The translations under genes were made by a program, and so were the position numbers. From contig CANPZD010000003.1 of assembly GCA_947589085.1 (NCBI GenBank), positions 1 to 64,000 of the forward strand: a stretch of DNA of 64,000 nt, read 5' to 3'. Source of the DNA: an uncultured Clostridia bacterium. GTDB lineage: Bacteria > Bacillota > Clostridia > Christensenellales > Borkfalkiaceae. Each line of letters opens with the position of its first letter. The first letter of the stretch is position 1. This document shows positions 1 to 11,400 of this stretch, in pieces. The notes beneath the pieces were generated by a model. That model worked only from the letters and a program-made list of their open reading frames with translations, did no database searches and was not told where the DNA came from.

Positions 1-708
1 AGCCGATTTGAGAAGTACTATCTTCGCCTGTTCACGGATGAGCGCCAGATGCATGTGCAGATCTTTCTCGACTGCTCTGCTTCGATGGGGTATGATTGTC
101 CCGAGAAGGGAGAGTATGCCGTGATGGCAGCTGCCGCGCTCGGTTTTCTCGCCGTGCAGAATATGGACAAACTCACGTTCCACTTCATGAAGGAAGGAAG
201 AGCGGAAAATCCCTTTGGCACCATTGTGGGCAAGAATTCTTTCTTCAGGGCAATGGGGTCTTTCACCGATCTCGAGTTCGACGGAGACGTCGATATTGAG
301 GCTTGCGTGACCGGCTGCCCCAATGTGACGGAGAACAACGGACTTTCTGTGATTATTTCCGACCTCTGCACAGACTATGATTGGAAAAAGGCAGTGGATT
401 TCCTGTGCTATAAAAAGAGACAGGTTCTCGTCATTCAAGTGCTTACGCCCGAGGAACGCGATCCGCTTTACGACGGAAGGGTACACTTGATGGACTCCGA
501 AGCGCCCGATATCTCGGATGGGAAAAACATGAAACTGAAGATCACCCGTGCGATGCAGGAGGCATACCGGGAAGCGCTCAACGAATTCATTGAGGATGCA
601 AAACAGTTTTGCAGGAAGAGAGGGGCCGGATTTCTGTCCGTTCCCACGGATGCGCCCATCGAACGCGTACTCTTCGGCGAACTTATGAAGGCAGGTGTGA
701 TGTCATGA
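1..708 (+). CDS. DUF58 domain-containing protein (5' end lies outside window)
   Basis: Frame is open from base 1 (SRFEKYYLRLFTDERQMHVQIFLDCSASMGYDCPEKGEYAVMAAAALGFLAVQ...). DUF58/VWA-like motif DCSASM; followed by VWA genes, as is common in MoxR-DUF58-VWA operons. Confidence 0.85.
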   Translation, partial: SRFEKYYLRLFTDERQMHVQIFLDCSASMGYDCPEKGEYAVMAAAALGFLAVQNMDKLTFHFMKEGRAENPFGTIVGKNSFFRAMGSFTDLEFDGDVDIEACVTGCPNVTENNGLSVIISDLCTDYDWKKAVDFLCYKKRQVLVIQVLTPEERDPLYDGRVHLMDSEAPDISDGKNMKLKITRAMQEAYREALNEFIEDAKQFCRKRGAGFLSVPTDAPIERVLFGELMKAGVMS

Positions 709-2750
709 GTTTTGAATTTTTGCTTCCTCTCGGGCTTGTGGGACTCCTGGGCATCGTGGCACTCATCATTATCTATATCATCCGCCCCAACTACCTTGTG
801 CAGCATATCCCTTCTACCTATGTGTGGAGGCTCAGTCTGCGCTACAAAAAGCGCCGCCTTCCCACAAGTAAGTTGAGGAATATCCTGCTCTTTCTCTTTC
901 AGGTGCTCATCCTCACCTCCATTGCGGGCATTCTTGCGCAGCCCGCCCTCGTAAAACACAATGCTTCCAATCGGAACGACGTCATTGCCATCATCGATTC
1001 CTCGGCGAGCATGTATGCCGAGACGGACAATGAAACGCGCTTCATGCGGGCCGTGGATGATGTGATCGACCTTGCAACGGAAACTTTCGCGAAAGGCGGC
1101 ATGGTCTCCGTGATCGTGGCGGACGGCAAACCAGAATATCTGAGCCGCCGTGTGGCGCCCGAAGCAAGCGTGCAGCTCTTTTCGGAACTCCGAGCACTCC
1201 ACGACAACGAACAGGCCTGCTACTACGGCTCTTCCGACATCAACGCAGCGATGAAGCTGACCGAGGAAGTTCTTGACGAAAATCCCTCCGCAAACATCTA
1301 TCTCTATACCGACGAAGTCTACAATGAGACGTATGCGGAACAGCTTGAAGAGCGGCGAAATATCCATATCATGAACGTCAACGACGTTTCCGAATGGAAC
1401 GCCGCGGTGCTCGGCGCATCGGCCGAGATCGTGGATACCTACTGCGAACTTACCGTGGAGATCGCTTCCTATAATATGACGCGCGAACTTGATCTCTATG
1501 TGGAGATTTCTGGACCCGACGTCACGGCGCTCAATCCCGATAAACAGCCCATTGTCATCTTAAAACCCGTCTTCTGCGAGAAAGATACGGTGAAGAAGAT
1601 CGTTTTCCGCTACGGCGGCGCAGGGGACGAGACAGACGTTCTCTATCATGAATTGGGCGTTGAGCAGCGTTTTCAGACTTTCCAATCTATCAATATCTCT
1701 CTGAGAACGGGCGGGGATTCGCTCAGCGCAGACGACAGTTTCAATCTTTACGGAGGAAGGTTGCCCGTCCTGAAAGTGCAGTATGCAAGCTCGCGGCATA
1801 TTCCCGCAAGCGGCAGCGATAAGGACAATCCCGGCCCCAATCCCTTTGTGAACGGCGCACTCGGCATGGTGAAAAACGCTTTCTCACGTCTGCAGCGCTA
1901 TGATGTGCAGATTACGGAAGTCCAGCAGGGTAAGGAACCTGCGCTCACCGGCTTTGATTTCTATGTGTTTGAGCACGATATGCCCGACGTTCTTCCCAAC
2001 GACGGCGTCGTGTTCCTGCTCGATCCGAATGTCGGTTGGACGGGGGCAGGCCTCAATGTGATTTCTGTCAACGACTTCAACAAGACGCTCACTTCATGCA
2101 TGGCGAATGTGGACAATGAGAATCACTTTGTAATGAACGATCCGAATGGGTTCAGACTTGTCCCGGATAGGATCGGGGTATCGAGTTACAAAGTGCTCAC
2201 CTGCGATCCCTCCTACGATGTCCTCATGACGTGCGATTCCGATCCTGTTCTTGCCGTGCGGAAGGATGAAAAGAATCAGGTGGCCGTACTCTCTTTCAGT
2301 GTGCATAATTCGACGCTTCCCCGCGAGATCGAAATGGGTGCGCTCTTCTTCAACCTTTTCGATTACTACTTCCCCGGGATCGTTTCTGATTTCTCCACGG
2401 AAGTGGGGGGAAGTGTGGAAGTCAATTCCCGCGGCGAAAGTATCTCTGCAACGGGTCCCGCGGAGTTCTCGCAAGAGATCACCGAATTTCCCGGTGAGAT
2501 CTCATTCTCTCTGCCCGGAACATATACCTTTACGGGTACAACATGGTACGACCAGACGCTCACCGCGCAGGTGTTTGTAAAAATGCCCGCCGGGGAAAGC
2601 GATATTTTCAAGTCCCGAGAGATCCTTGCCGAGCCGGACAAAAAGCTCGCGGAAGGGGAAATCACCAGCGGTCTCATCATCTATTTTGCGGCGGCGCTTG
2701 TTGCGTTGGCATTTGCGGAGTGGTGGCTCCACATGCATGAGGGGAGGTAA
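705..2750 (+). CDS. BatA/VWA domain membrane protein
   Basis: ATG overlaps the previous TGA (ATGA, 705-708). N-terminal TM (FEFLLPLGLVGLLGIVALIIIYIIRP), VWA motif IIDSSASM, C-terminal TM. Confidence 0.85.
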   Translation: MSFEFLLPLGLVGLLGIVALIIIYIIRPNYLVQHIPSTYVWRLSLRYKKRRLPTSKLRNILLFLFQVLILTSIAGILAQPALVKHNASNRNDVIAIIDSSASMYAETDNETRFMRAVDDVIDLATETFAKGGMVSVIVADGKPEYLSRRVAPEASVQLFSELRALHDNEQACYYGSSDINAAMKLTEEVLDENPSANIYLYTDEVYNETYAEQLEERRNIHIMNVNDVSEWNAAVLGASAEIVDTYCELTVEIASYNMTRELDLYVEISGPDVTALNPDKQPIVILKPVFCEKDTVKKIVFRYGGAGDETDVLYHELGVEQRFQTFQSINISLRTGGDSLSADDSFNLYGGRLPVLKVQYASSRHIPASGSDKDNPGPNPFVNGALGMVKNAFSRLQRYDVQITEVQQGKEPALTGFDFYVFEHDMPDVLPNDGVVFLLDPNVGWTGAGLNVISVNDFNKTLTSCMANVDNENHFVMNDPNGFRLVPDRIGVSSYKVLTCDPSYDVLMTCDSDPVLAVRKDEKNQVAVLSFSVHNSTLPREIEMGALFFNLFDYYFPGIVSDFSTEVGGSVEVNSRGESISATGPAEFSQEITEFPGEISFSLPGTYTFTGTTWYDQTLTAQVFVKMPAGESDIFKSREILAEPDKKLAEGEITSGLIIYFAAALVALAFAEWWLHMHEGR

Positions 2751-2756
2751 GGAGCA

Positions 2757-5561
2757 GTGAGTCAATTCCGGATCCAATTTGCCTACCCGTGGTCGGGCTG
2801 GTTACTTCTGTTACTCATCCCCGCGATCGTCGTGCCCCTGATTCTCCACTTCAAAGTGGCGAAAAGATACCGCCGCACACGCAATCGCATCATCTCCCTC
2901 GTGTTGCATCTTGCGGTGATGGTTCTCTCCGTGTGCGCCCTTTCGGGGATGATCTTCACGTTCCATGTGGACAATCCCGACAATGAAATTCTTCTTCTTG
3001 TCGATGTTTCCGATACGGAGGAGGAGTCCCGGGAGAAGCGCGATGAATTCGTGGAGGCCATTCTCGAGGACTGCGGTTACGACGGATTTAAGACGGGGGT
3101 CGTCACTTTCGGCTTCGATCAGGTATATGCCGTTCCCTTCGGTTACGATACCTCAGGCATGTTCGAAGCCTACAGGAAGGCGGATCTTCCCGACACGAGC
3201 GCCACAAACATCGCGGCGGCTCTCAACTACACGGCATCTCTCTTTTCGGGGAAGGGCACCTCGAAGATCGTGCTCATCACCGACGGAAAGGAGACCGATG
3301 AAGCGGCATCTGCCGTCATCGGCACCATCGCTGCCCAAGGCGTGCGCGTAGACGCTGTCTGCGTTTCCTCCGAGTATGACGATACCGTGCAAGTTGTGGA
3401 TGTGGAGCTTCCCGAATATCATGTCAACGTGGGGGAAGAGTGCACCGTCGGCGTTTCGCTCAAGAGCAAAGCCGCTACGAAGGACACCGTCATCGAGCTT
3501 TACGACAATGACGTTCTGAACGAGACATCCCAGACGTTGGATCTCCCCCAGGGGAGTCAACTTGTGAATTTCCGCTGCACTTTCGATACGCAGGGACTTC
3601 ATGAACTCAAAGTGCGCATCCGCCAGCAGGGGGATAAGCTCGAGGACAACGACGAATATTTCTCTTATATCTATCTCGAAGTCTACAATAAGATACTCAT
3701 CCTTGAGCGCTTCGAAGGGGAATCGAATGAACTTGTCTCTCTTCTCACGACAAACGGCGCAGAGTATGAAGTCGATGTCAAAAACCTTGTTTCGAGCGAC
3801 GACATTCCGTCTGATATCGACACACTCAGAAAATACGATCAGGTCATCCTCAACAATGTATCCAATGCCGACCTTCAGATTCATGAGGGACTCGACAGGC
3901 TTCTGAATACCTATGTGAACGAGTACGGCGGAGGCCTGCTCACTGTGGGCGGAAGCGAAGAAGATGATCCGGACACGGCGCACGCATACAACCGCGAAGA
4001 TATGGCCGGCACGCTCTATCAGCAGTTGCTTCCCGTGCAAGCGATCGACTATACCCCGCCCGTCGGTGTGATTTTCATCCTCGATACATCGAGTTCTATG
4101 GATTCGAACACGGGATTGGGAGAAACCAAGCGCAAGGCGTCGAAGGAGGGCCTCATCGACCTTGTGCGCAATCAGGTGCTCTCCGAAAGGGATTATTTCG
4201 GTCTGATGACCCTTGATACCACCTATAGCGTGGTACTTCCCCTGACGAGATTTACCCAGCAGGACGTAATTATCAACGCCATCAACAGTGTCGACAGCAC
4301 GGGCGGCACGCTGTATTCGCAGGCCATCGCGCGTGCACGGCAGCTTCTCTTCGAACTCAAAGAGGTGGAGCGCCGCCACATCGTGATCATCACCGACGGC
4401 GAACCGGCCGGCAATGATAAGGCATCCTATCTCGATGAGGCGAAGAACTGCTGGAACACCAACGGGACGACGCTCTCCGTGATCGGATTCTTCAGCGAGG
4501 GAAGCGCGGCTTACCAAACCATGGACGATCTAGTTACCGAAGGCCACGGCGGACTCTATCCGACGAGCGGCAAGCTCAGCGACGTTGCGGAAAAGATCCG
4601 CGGGGATCTTCTCGAACACGCCCTTCAGGAAGTCGTGCCCGAGCCATTCAATCCCATCGTCACCAATTCCCATTCCAACGTATTCAACGGCGTTGAATAC
4701 GGCACGGACCACGACAGAGACGAGATGCGTGCCCAACTCGGAGGCTTCTACGGCGTAAAGGTCCGCGACAGCGACTACCTTCTCCTCGAAGGGCAGTATT
4801 CCGTTCCCATCTATGCCCAGTGGAAATACGGCGCGGGGAGTGTTGGCTCCTTTATGTGCGATCTCAATGGGCGATGGTCTTCGGAATTCATGCATGACGA
4901 CAACGGCCGAAGGTTCCTCCTCAATCTGGTGGGGGGACTGATGCCAATCGAGAATATTCACCCTAGGGATATCACGTATACGCTCACGGAGGGGAACTAT
5001 ATCAACCGCCTGAGCGTGGATGCAAAGCTGAAGGAAGGGGAGTATGTTCGGGCGGAGATCGTGCCGGTTGCGGGCGGTGACCCCCTCTCGCTGAATACGG
5101 CGCCGGCGACGGCAGACAAAGCTTTTTACGTCACCGAGTACCTTACGGAGGGAAACGGATACAGCGGGTGCTCCTTTGTGATCAAGCGGAGCGGAACATA
5201 CCGAATCGTCATTGAAAAATGCGCGGCCGACGGCACTGTCATTGAAAAGCTCGAAATCTATAAATCCTTTTCTTTCTCGAAAGAATACGATCTGTTCGCC
5301 GAAGCGGAGGATGTCCCGGCCCGAGATGCGCTTGCGTCCCTTGCGGCAAGGGGCGGCGGAAAGTTCATAGAGGCCATCGAGGACCGCTTTGATATCTTCG
5401 AAGGCATCAACATCACGCTTGAACGGCAATTCAATCCCACCATGCTCTTTATGATCCTGGCAATGGTGTTCTTCCTGCTTGATATCATCGTCAGGAAGTT
5501 CAAGTTCAAATGGCCGCACGAGCTATACCGCGAACACAAGGCAAAGAAAACACACGGCTGA
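2757..5561 (+). CDS. VWA domain-containing membrane protein (glutamine amidotransferase-like/VWA architecture)
   Basis: GTG start 6 nt after the previous stop; TMs at N- and C-termini; MIDAS motif LDTSSSMDSNTG and ITDGEPAG; 934 aa. Confidence 0.8.
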   Translation: MSQFRIQFAYPWSGWLLLLLIPAIVVPLILHFKVAKRYRRTRNRIISLVLHLAVMVLSVCALSGMIFTFHVDNPDNEILLLVDVSDTEEESREKRDEFVEAILEDCGYDGFKTGVVTFGFDQVYAVPFGYDTSGMFEAYRKADLPDTSATNIAAALNYTASLFSGKGTSKIVLITDGKETDEAASAVIGTIAAQGVRVDAVCVSSEYDDTVQVVDVELPEYHVNVGEECTVGVSLKSKAATKDTVIELYDNDVLNETSQTLDLPQGSQLVNFRCTFDTQGLHELKVRIRQQGDKLEDNDEYFSYIYLEVYNKILILERFEGESNELVSLLTTNGAEYEVDVKNLVSSDDIPSDIDTLRKYDQVILNNVSNADLQIHEGLDRLLNTYVNEYGGGLLTVGGSEEDDPDTAHAYNREDMAGTLYQQLLPVQAIDYTPPVGVIFILDTSSSMDSNTGLGETKRKASKEGLIDLVRNQVLSERDYFGLMTLDTTYSVVLPLTRFTQQDVIINAINSVDSTGGTLYSQAIARARQLLFELKEVERRHIVIITDGEPAGNDKASYLDEAKNCWNTNGTTLSVIGFFSEGSAAYQTMDDLVTEGHGGLYPTSGKLSDVAEKIRGDLLEHALQEVVPEPFNPIVTNSHSNVFNGVEYGTDHDRDEMRAQLGGFYGVKVRDSDYLLLEGQYSVPIYAQWKYGAGSVGSFMCDLNGRWSSEFMHDDNGRRFLLNLVGGLMPIENIHPRDITYTLTEGNYINRLSVDAKLKEGEYVRAEIVPVAGGDPLSLNTAPATADKAFYVTEYLTEGNGYSGCSFVIKRSGTYRIVIEKCAADGTVIEKLEIYKSFSFSKEYDLFAEAEDVPARDALASLAARGGGKFIEAIEDRFDIFEGINITLERQFNPTMLFMILAMVFFLLDIIVRKFKFKWPHELYREHKAKKTHG

Positions 5562-5587
5562 GACACGCCCCCTGCAAGGAGGAATCC

Positions 5588-8398
5588 ATGAAAAAATTCA
5601 ATTCAACGCTTGCACTCATCGTCGCGCTCTTTGCGGCGTTTGCGTTCTCGGCATGCTCGGGCGCGAAGCTGGATAAACCCGCCGGTTTTTCGATCGATGA
5701 GAACAATGTGCTCTCCTGGAATGAAGTGGAAGGGGCCCGTAGCTACACCGTGAGCATCCGAGATCTGCAGACGGAGACCGAATCGGAGGCGACTACACGC
5801 AAGACTTCCTACACGCTTTCCGACCTCGCGGAAGGAGACTATGAGATCAAGGTGATGGCCTTGGGGGGAAGCCAAAACAGTCTCCGCTCCGAATGGTCTG
5901 AAATCCAGAACTTCCACAAAGATTACGAAACAGGACTTATCTATACCCTCATCAACGGGGATACGGAGTATGCCATCTCCCAATCGGGGACGGCGCGGGG
6001 GACAGTCCGGATCGAGGAAGTCTACCGCGGAAAGCCTGTCACAGCCATTCTCGACGCAGCTTTCCGTGCCTCGGGAAGGATCGAAAATCTCATTGTGGGC
6101 GCCAATGTGCGCACCGTAGGAGCAAATGCTTTCTATCAATGCCCGCGGCTTGTGTCCGTTGAACTTCCGGACAGCGTTGTCTCTATCGGCGAGAGTGCTT
6201 TCCAAGGATGCAGCAGCCTCACATCCGTCAGACTTCCCGCCCATCTTCAAGCGATTGCCCCCACGACCTTTGCCTATTGCAGAGGACTCAAGGAGATCAC
6301 ATTCGATGAAGATCTTCTCTCCATCGGCGATACGGCGTTTTACTCCTGCACGGGTATCGCTTCGCTCGAATTTCCCGATTCATTGCAGGCCATCGGCACA
6401 GACGCCTTCTCCGCCTCCTCTTCGTCGGAGGATGCGCTCACTTCGGTATCTTTCGGAAGCGGACTGCTCTCGATCGGCGAAAACGCCTTTTCCAACCGTC
6501 TGAACCTCGCGAAGGTGTCATTCGTCGAGACAGATGGACTCTCCATCGGCGCCAGAGCTTTCAACGGCTGTAAAGCGCTCAAGGAAGTCGTGTTTGCGGA
6601 GGGACTAACATCAATCGGGAATTACGTTTTTTCCGGCTGTGAATTGCTTGAGGAAATAAAGCTTCCCGGATCGGTCAGTGCGATAGGCCGCGACGTATTT
6701 TTCGGGACGGAGCTTTACCGGAAGCAGGTCGTCAACAACACCCACAACGGTTTCGTTTATGCAGGAGACTGGCTCGTAGGCGCCACGGCGGAGAGCAAAT
6801 CCGTCACCGATTTCACGGCAGCAAATTTCAAAGAAAATACGGTCGGCATTGCCTCCAGAGTTTTTCAGGCCTGTCCAGAGCTTGGTACGGTAAGGCTTCC
6901 GGTGAGCGTGAAATACGTGGGCACCTATGCCTTTGCGGATTCTCCCAAGCTCCGTAGTCTGATCACCGACGAAGGAAGCATGCTCGAGGAGATCGGCAAC
7001 TATGCTTTCTATAATTGCGGCACGCTCAGCAATATCGTCTTTCAGAGAAGAGGATTAAAGCGTATCGGCAGTGGCGCTTTCGCAAATTGCCTGAGCGTGA
7101 GCAACAACCAGGATAATGTCTACCTCCTCGTTCCCGAGACTGTGGAACACATCGGGCAGCAAGCCTATTACGGCACCGCGCTTTGGAACAATCCCACGGA
7201 GGAGGGTATCATCTATGCGGGAAATTGGGTCGTAGGGTATGCAAATATCACGCAGAGCGAAGTTGCGCTTTCGGAAAACGTGGAAGGGATCGCAGACGCT
7301 GCGTTTGCAAACTGTGAGATTATCACGGGCGTGCAGAACCTTAACCGCGTCAGATGCATCGGTGTTGCCGCATTCTCCGGCTGTACCGCGCTGACTTCCG
7401 TCTCTCTCAGCCGAAATCTGCAGAGCATCGGGGCGCAAACATTCTTCGGCTGTTCCTCTTTGATCTCGCTTGGGACGTCGCTTCCCCGCTCGCTTGAAGA
7501 GGTGGGCGCTCTCGCCTTTGCAGGATGTTCGGCGCTTACAACGCTCGATTTCTCCGTGACCGCGCTCAAGACTCTTGACGTGGGCGCTTTCTGGGGTTGC
7601 AGCAGCCTCAACGAACTGACCTTCGGCGATGAGTTGAAGGCCGTGGGGGCCTATGCTTTCTGTCAGTGCGCGGCTCTTACATCCGTCAAGCTGCCTGCCT
7701 CCGTCACCTATGTGGGAGAGCGTGCTTTCAGCAACTGTGATTCACTCGCCGAACTCGATCTCGGCAGCACGGAGATTATCGGCGCTCTTGCGTTCTGCAA
7801 ATGTATCTCCCTGAAAGAACTCACCCTTCCCGCCACCGTGAAGGAAGTGGGGGATTTCGCGTTCTTCCGTTCGGGGATCGAAAAGATCAACTTCTCGGAG
7901 GGGCTTGAGAGGATCGGGGTATGTGCGTTTTACAGGCTCGAAGGACTGACTTCTCTGTCGCTACCCGCGAGCCTCGAATATATCGGCGAAAGTGCGTTCC
8001 GCGATTGTGTGCAGCTCGGCTCCGTTATCATGCGCGGAGAGATCGGCTACATCGGACCGCACGCGTTCTATAAATGTTTTAATATGACTGTCTATTCCGC
8101 CGCTCCCATGAACGTTTCGGCAGCATGGGACAGCTTGTGGAATTCCTCTTTCCGCCCTGTTTTTTGGGGCTGCACGTTGGATGAAGCGGGAAATGTCCTC
8201 AGCGTAATGGCGGGGCAGGTATCCAATCCCTATGCGCGTTTCGGGGCAGTCGCGCCCCATAAAGATGGCTTTGAGTTCGTCGGATGGGCAACCTCCGCAG
8301 ACGGAGAAGCTGCATACGACGCGCAGAATTGGCGAGATGCTGCGGAGGGTACCGTGCTCTATGCCCTCTATGCCGAGCATTCGGCGGAAAATCAGTAA
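5588..8398 (+). CDS. BspA-type leucine-rich repeat lipoprotein with N-terminal FN3-like and C-terminal InlB B-repeat-like segment
   Basis: ATG at 5588 after GGAGG; signal peptide with lipobox FSAC; many LRR_5 repeats (IGESAFQGCSSLTSVRLP...); C-terminal HKDGFEFVGWATSADGEAAYD. Confidence 0.85.
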   Translation: MKKFNSTLALIVALFAAFAFSACSGAKLDKPAGFSIDENNVLSWNEVEGARSYTVSIRDLQTETESEATTRKTSYTLSDLAEGDYEIKVMALGGSQNSLRSEWSEIQNFHKDYETGLIYTLINGDTEYAISQSGTARGTVRIEEVYRGKPVTAILDAAFRASGRIENLIVGANVRTVGANAFYQCPRLVSVELPDSVVSIGESAFQGCSSLTSVRLPAHLQAIAPTTFAYCRGLKEITFDEDLLSIGDTAFYSCTGIASLEFPDSLQAIGTDAFSASSSSEDALTSVSFGSGLLSIGENAFSNRLNLAKVSFVETDGLSIGARAFNGCKALKEVVFAEGLTSIGNYVFSGCELLEEIKLPGSVSAIGRDVFFGTELYRKQVVNNTHNGFVYAGDWLVGATAESKSVTDFTAANFKENTVGIASRVFQACPELGTVRLPVSVKYVGTYAFADSPKLRSLITDEGSMLEEIGNYAFYNCGTLSNIVFQRRGLKRIGSGAFANCLSVSNNQDNVYLLVPETVEHIGQQAYYGTALWNNPTEEGIIYAGNWVVGYANITQSEVALSENVEGIADAAFANCEIITGVQNLNRVRCIGVAAFSGCTALTSVSLSRNLQSIGAQTFFGCSSLISLGTSLPRSLEEVGALAFAGCSALTTLDFSVTALKTLDVGAFWGCSSLNELTFGDELKAVGAYAFCQCAALTSVKLPASVTYVGERAFSNCDSLAELDLGSTEIIGALAFCKCISLKELTLPATVKEVGDFAFFRSGIEKINFSEGLERIGVCAFYRLEGLTSLSLPASLEYIGESAFRDCVQLGSVIMRGEIGYIGPHAFYKCFNMTVYSAAPMNVSAAWDSLWNSSFRPVFWGCTLDEAGNVLSVMAGQVSNPYARFGAVAPHKDGFEFVGWATSADGEAAYDAQNWRDAAEGTVLYALYAEHSAENQ

Positions 8399-8421
8399 GG
8401 TCGAAAGGAGATATATCCGTT

Positions 8422-11400
8422 ATGAAAAAGATGAGAAAAAGTCTTGCCCTGGTTCTGATGGCAGTGCTTGCAGTCCTGTGTTTTGCCATTGCGGCATGCG
8501 CGGGCGGCATTACTTTCAAATTTGAGACGAACGGCGGCAATGCGATCGAAAGCATGAAAGTGACGAAAGGAGAGGAGATCACGCTACCCGTTCCGGAGCG
8601 CGAAGGATACAGCTTCGAAGGCTGGTTCGAAAACGCAGAGCTATCCGGAAATCCCGTTGCAGAGGAGCAGACGGCAAAGCAAAGCCGCACTTTCTATGCG
8701 AAGTGGGAGAAGATGTACCTCGTTACCCTCGATCTTGCGGGCGGCTCCATATCCTCCACGTCTTTCTATCTGAAGAAAGGGACCAATCTGCTTACTGCGC
8801 TCGAAGATTATGTGCCTGTCAAGGAGAACTTCCAATTCGGGGAGTGGCTCTATAACGGCAAGGCGCTCAATACCACGAATACGATGCCCGAAGAGGACAT
8901 CACGCTCACCGCACATTACATGGTCGGCTATACCGTGGAACGCTATCTCCAAAGTCTCGACGATCCCGATACGTATGAGAAGGGAGAGAACTACGTGGGA
9001 TATGCGTACGCGAGCAATTCCGTTTTTGAACTCGACCCCGGTGAAGTCGCGCCCACGGGGTTCAATGTCATACAGCATGAGGGAGAGATTACGCAAAAAA
9101 CGCTCAGCGAAACTCCCTCCGAGAACCTCTTTAAGTTGTATTTTAACCGCGCGGAGATCCACGTCCGCCTTTACTCCAACTATCCCGACGGGGAAGAAAA
9201 GACGGCAGAGATCAGCGGTCTGTACGGCAAAGAGGTGCTTTTGCCCGAGGACAGCTTCTATGCAAGCGGGTATTGCCTGACAGGATGGAGCAAGAGCGTC
9301 ACGGGCGAAGACGCCATCCCCTCCAACTATCTGAACACCTTCCTCTTCGGCGGAAAGGATGAAGATCTCTATTACTACAAACTCGAAGAGAGCGTGTCGC
9401 TCTATGGCGTCTGGGCCAAGGGCTATATCGATAATTTCGAGGGTATCGACTATATTTATCATTTCTCTGCCGACGCCAAGGAGGTCTATCTCCAACGTGC
9501 AGGCACTTTCTTAAAGGGCGAATACGATGCGAAGACCAACGGCTTCCTCTTCTACGACGATGCCCGAAAGACCATTCTTGAAGGAGCTTTCAACGACGCA
9601 AACGGCACTTTTGCCTATTATGTGACGGCCCGCCAACGCAATCTTTCGCTTTATGTGATGGGTACCGGGTTGGATTCGTATACAGTGCTTATCCTCGATG
9701 AGCTTAACAATGTTACCTATTCACGGAACAAGGACAACGGACAGGGCGGCAAGACTCTCATCGCCGAATCCAAGGGGACGTATACCTATCGTGGGGGTGT
9801 AGAATACGAGGCAAAGTTTACGAGCGGCGAACTCGCAGGCAAATCTTTCGTATTCATTCAGGGACTTGCCACCGTCAACAATGTGGATACGCCCGTATTC
9901 AGCATCCGCGACGACGCGTCCTATTCGATGGGTAGCCTTGCCTATGTCGCAATGAATCAGGGTGCACCTTTGGTCTACCCGCAGAACCTCAATGCAATTG
10001 AGTTCGACGGATACGGCGTCGCGACCCTAAATGCGGGAACCTCCACCGCGAATTACTACTACCGTTTCGCCGAGCAGAAGGACACTTTCTATCTTTACAA
10101 TACCAGCACGGGCAGGCTTCTCGAAACCTGCAAGATCGTGGATATTTCGGGTCAGAAAGCGTATTGTATCTATAACGAGTCGTTCGACAACACTTTCACG
10201 TCTGGAACGGAGACGCTCAAGCTTGACGGCCTCTACAATGCCACATATACGGGTACGTCGGTCGTAAATGGATATTACACTTCTACGGCGTCTGCGTTCG
10301 GCGGATATATCGTCACCGTCTACGGCACTTCGGAGCCTCTCATGTTTCATGTCTATGCTACGCAGGAGATGGTGAATAATCAGGTCGTCGTTGAGTATCA
10401 CTTTGATAAGAAAGCTGCCGGTTACAGCGAATATTATTACAAAGATGACCAGCAGGGAGTCTACTTCCATTATGCGCCTCTCATCGTGCTCAATGAGAGC
10501 AAACAAAGAGAGTTCTCCCTCTATGCGATCGATACCGCCAGCACGACCGCCCGCATCTTTGTGAAGGTCGCCGAAGGCACATATACGGTGGAGAACGGAA
10601 AACGCCGTGCCACCATCACGAAGTATTTTGAGGCAGTTTCCTACGCCAGTACACCCATCGATATCTCCAACCTTGCGGAGATAGTCTTCGACACTGCATA
10701 CATCAGCAGGTCGGATTCCGGTCCCATCCCCGTCGCCTATTGGTTCTCCGTAACCCCCAAGGATGGAAAAGAGGAGACCTATGATACTGTCTATCGCGAG
10801 AAAGATGGCACGTCGAGTCTTTCCCTGATCGCCGGCTTTGCGGTGCTCACCTACGAGAGAAACGGCGTGAGGAGCGAAATCATCGGTTCCTATACGCGCA
10901 AGGATAACATCCTTGTAATCATTACCTCTTCGGGAAATCTTTCTCTCGAGATGAACGATGAGGACGGAACTTTCGTCATCCTCAGCTCGCTGTTGGGGAC
11001 CGTGTATGCCATGGGAGATGACGGCGCTGTGACCCGGCTCGAATACATCGACTTCGACGGCAAAGACGGCGCTGTTTACAGTATCGTTACGCCCGCCGCC
11101 GAGGGCGGAAATGCCGAGGTTACGAGCTATCAGGGTACCTTTAAGAGTACGGGCAGACAGACGGATTTCGGAAGCGTAACCTATCACTTCACGGGGACGT
11201 TGAACGGGGCTGCGGACGCCGAGAAAAAGGAATTTGATTTCCTTCTCCTGCAGTTGGGGAACACCATGCTCTTCACGAAGTACAACGGGGACTTCGCAGG
11301 TAAATACATTGGCACTGACGCAGGTGCCGGAATTCTTACGCTCGATGGGTTTGGCTTCAATGCAAGTCTCTCCGTCGGCAGTAAAGTTCAGAATGGCTTC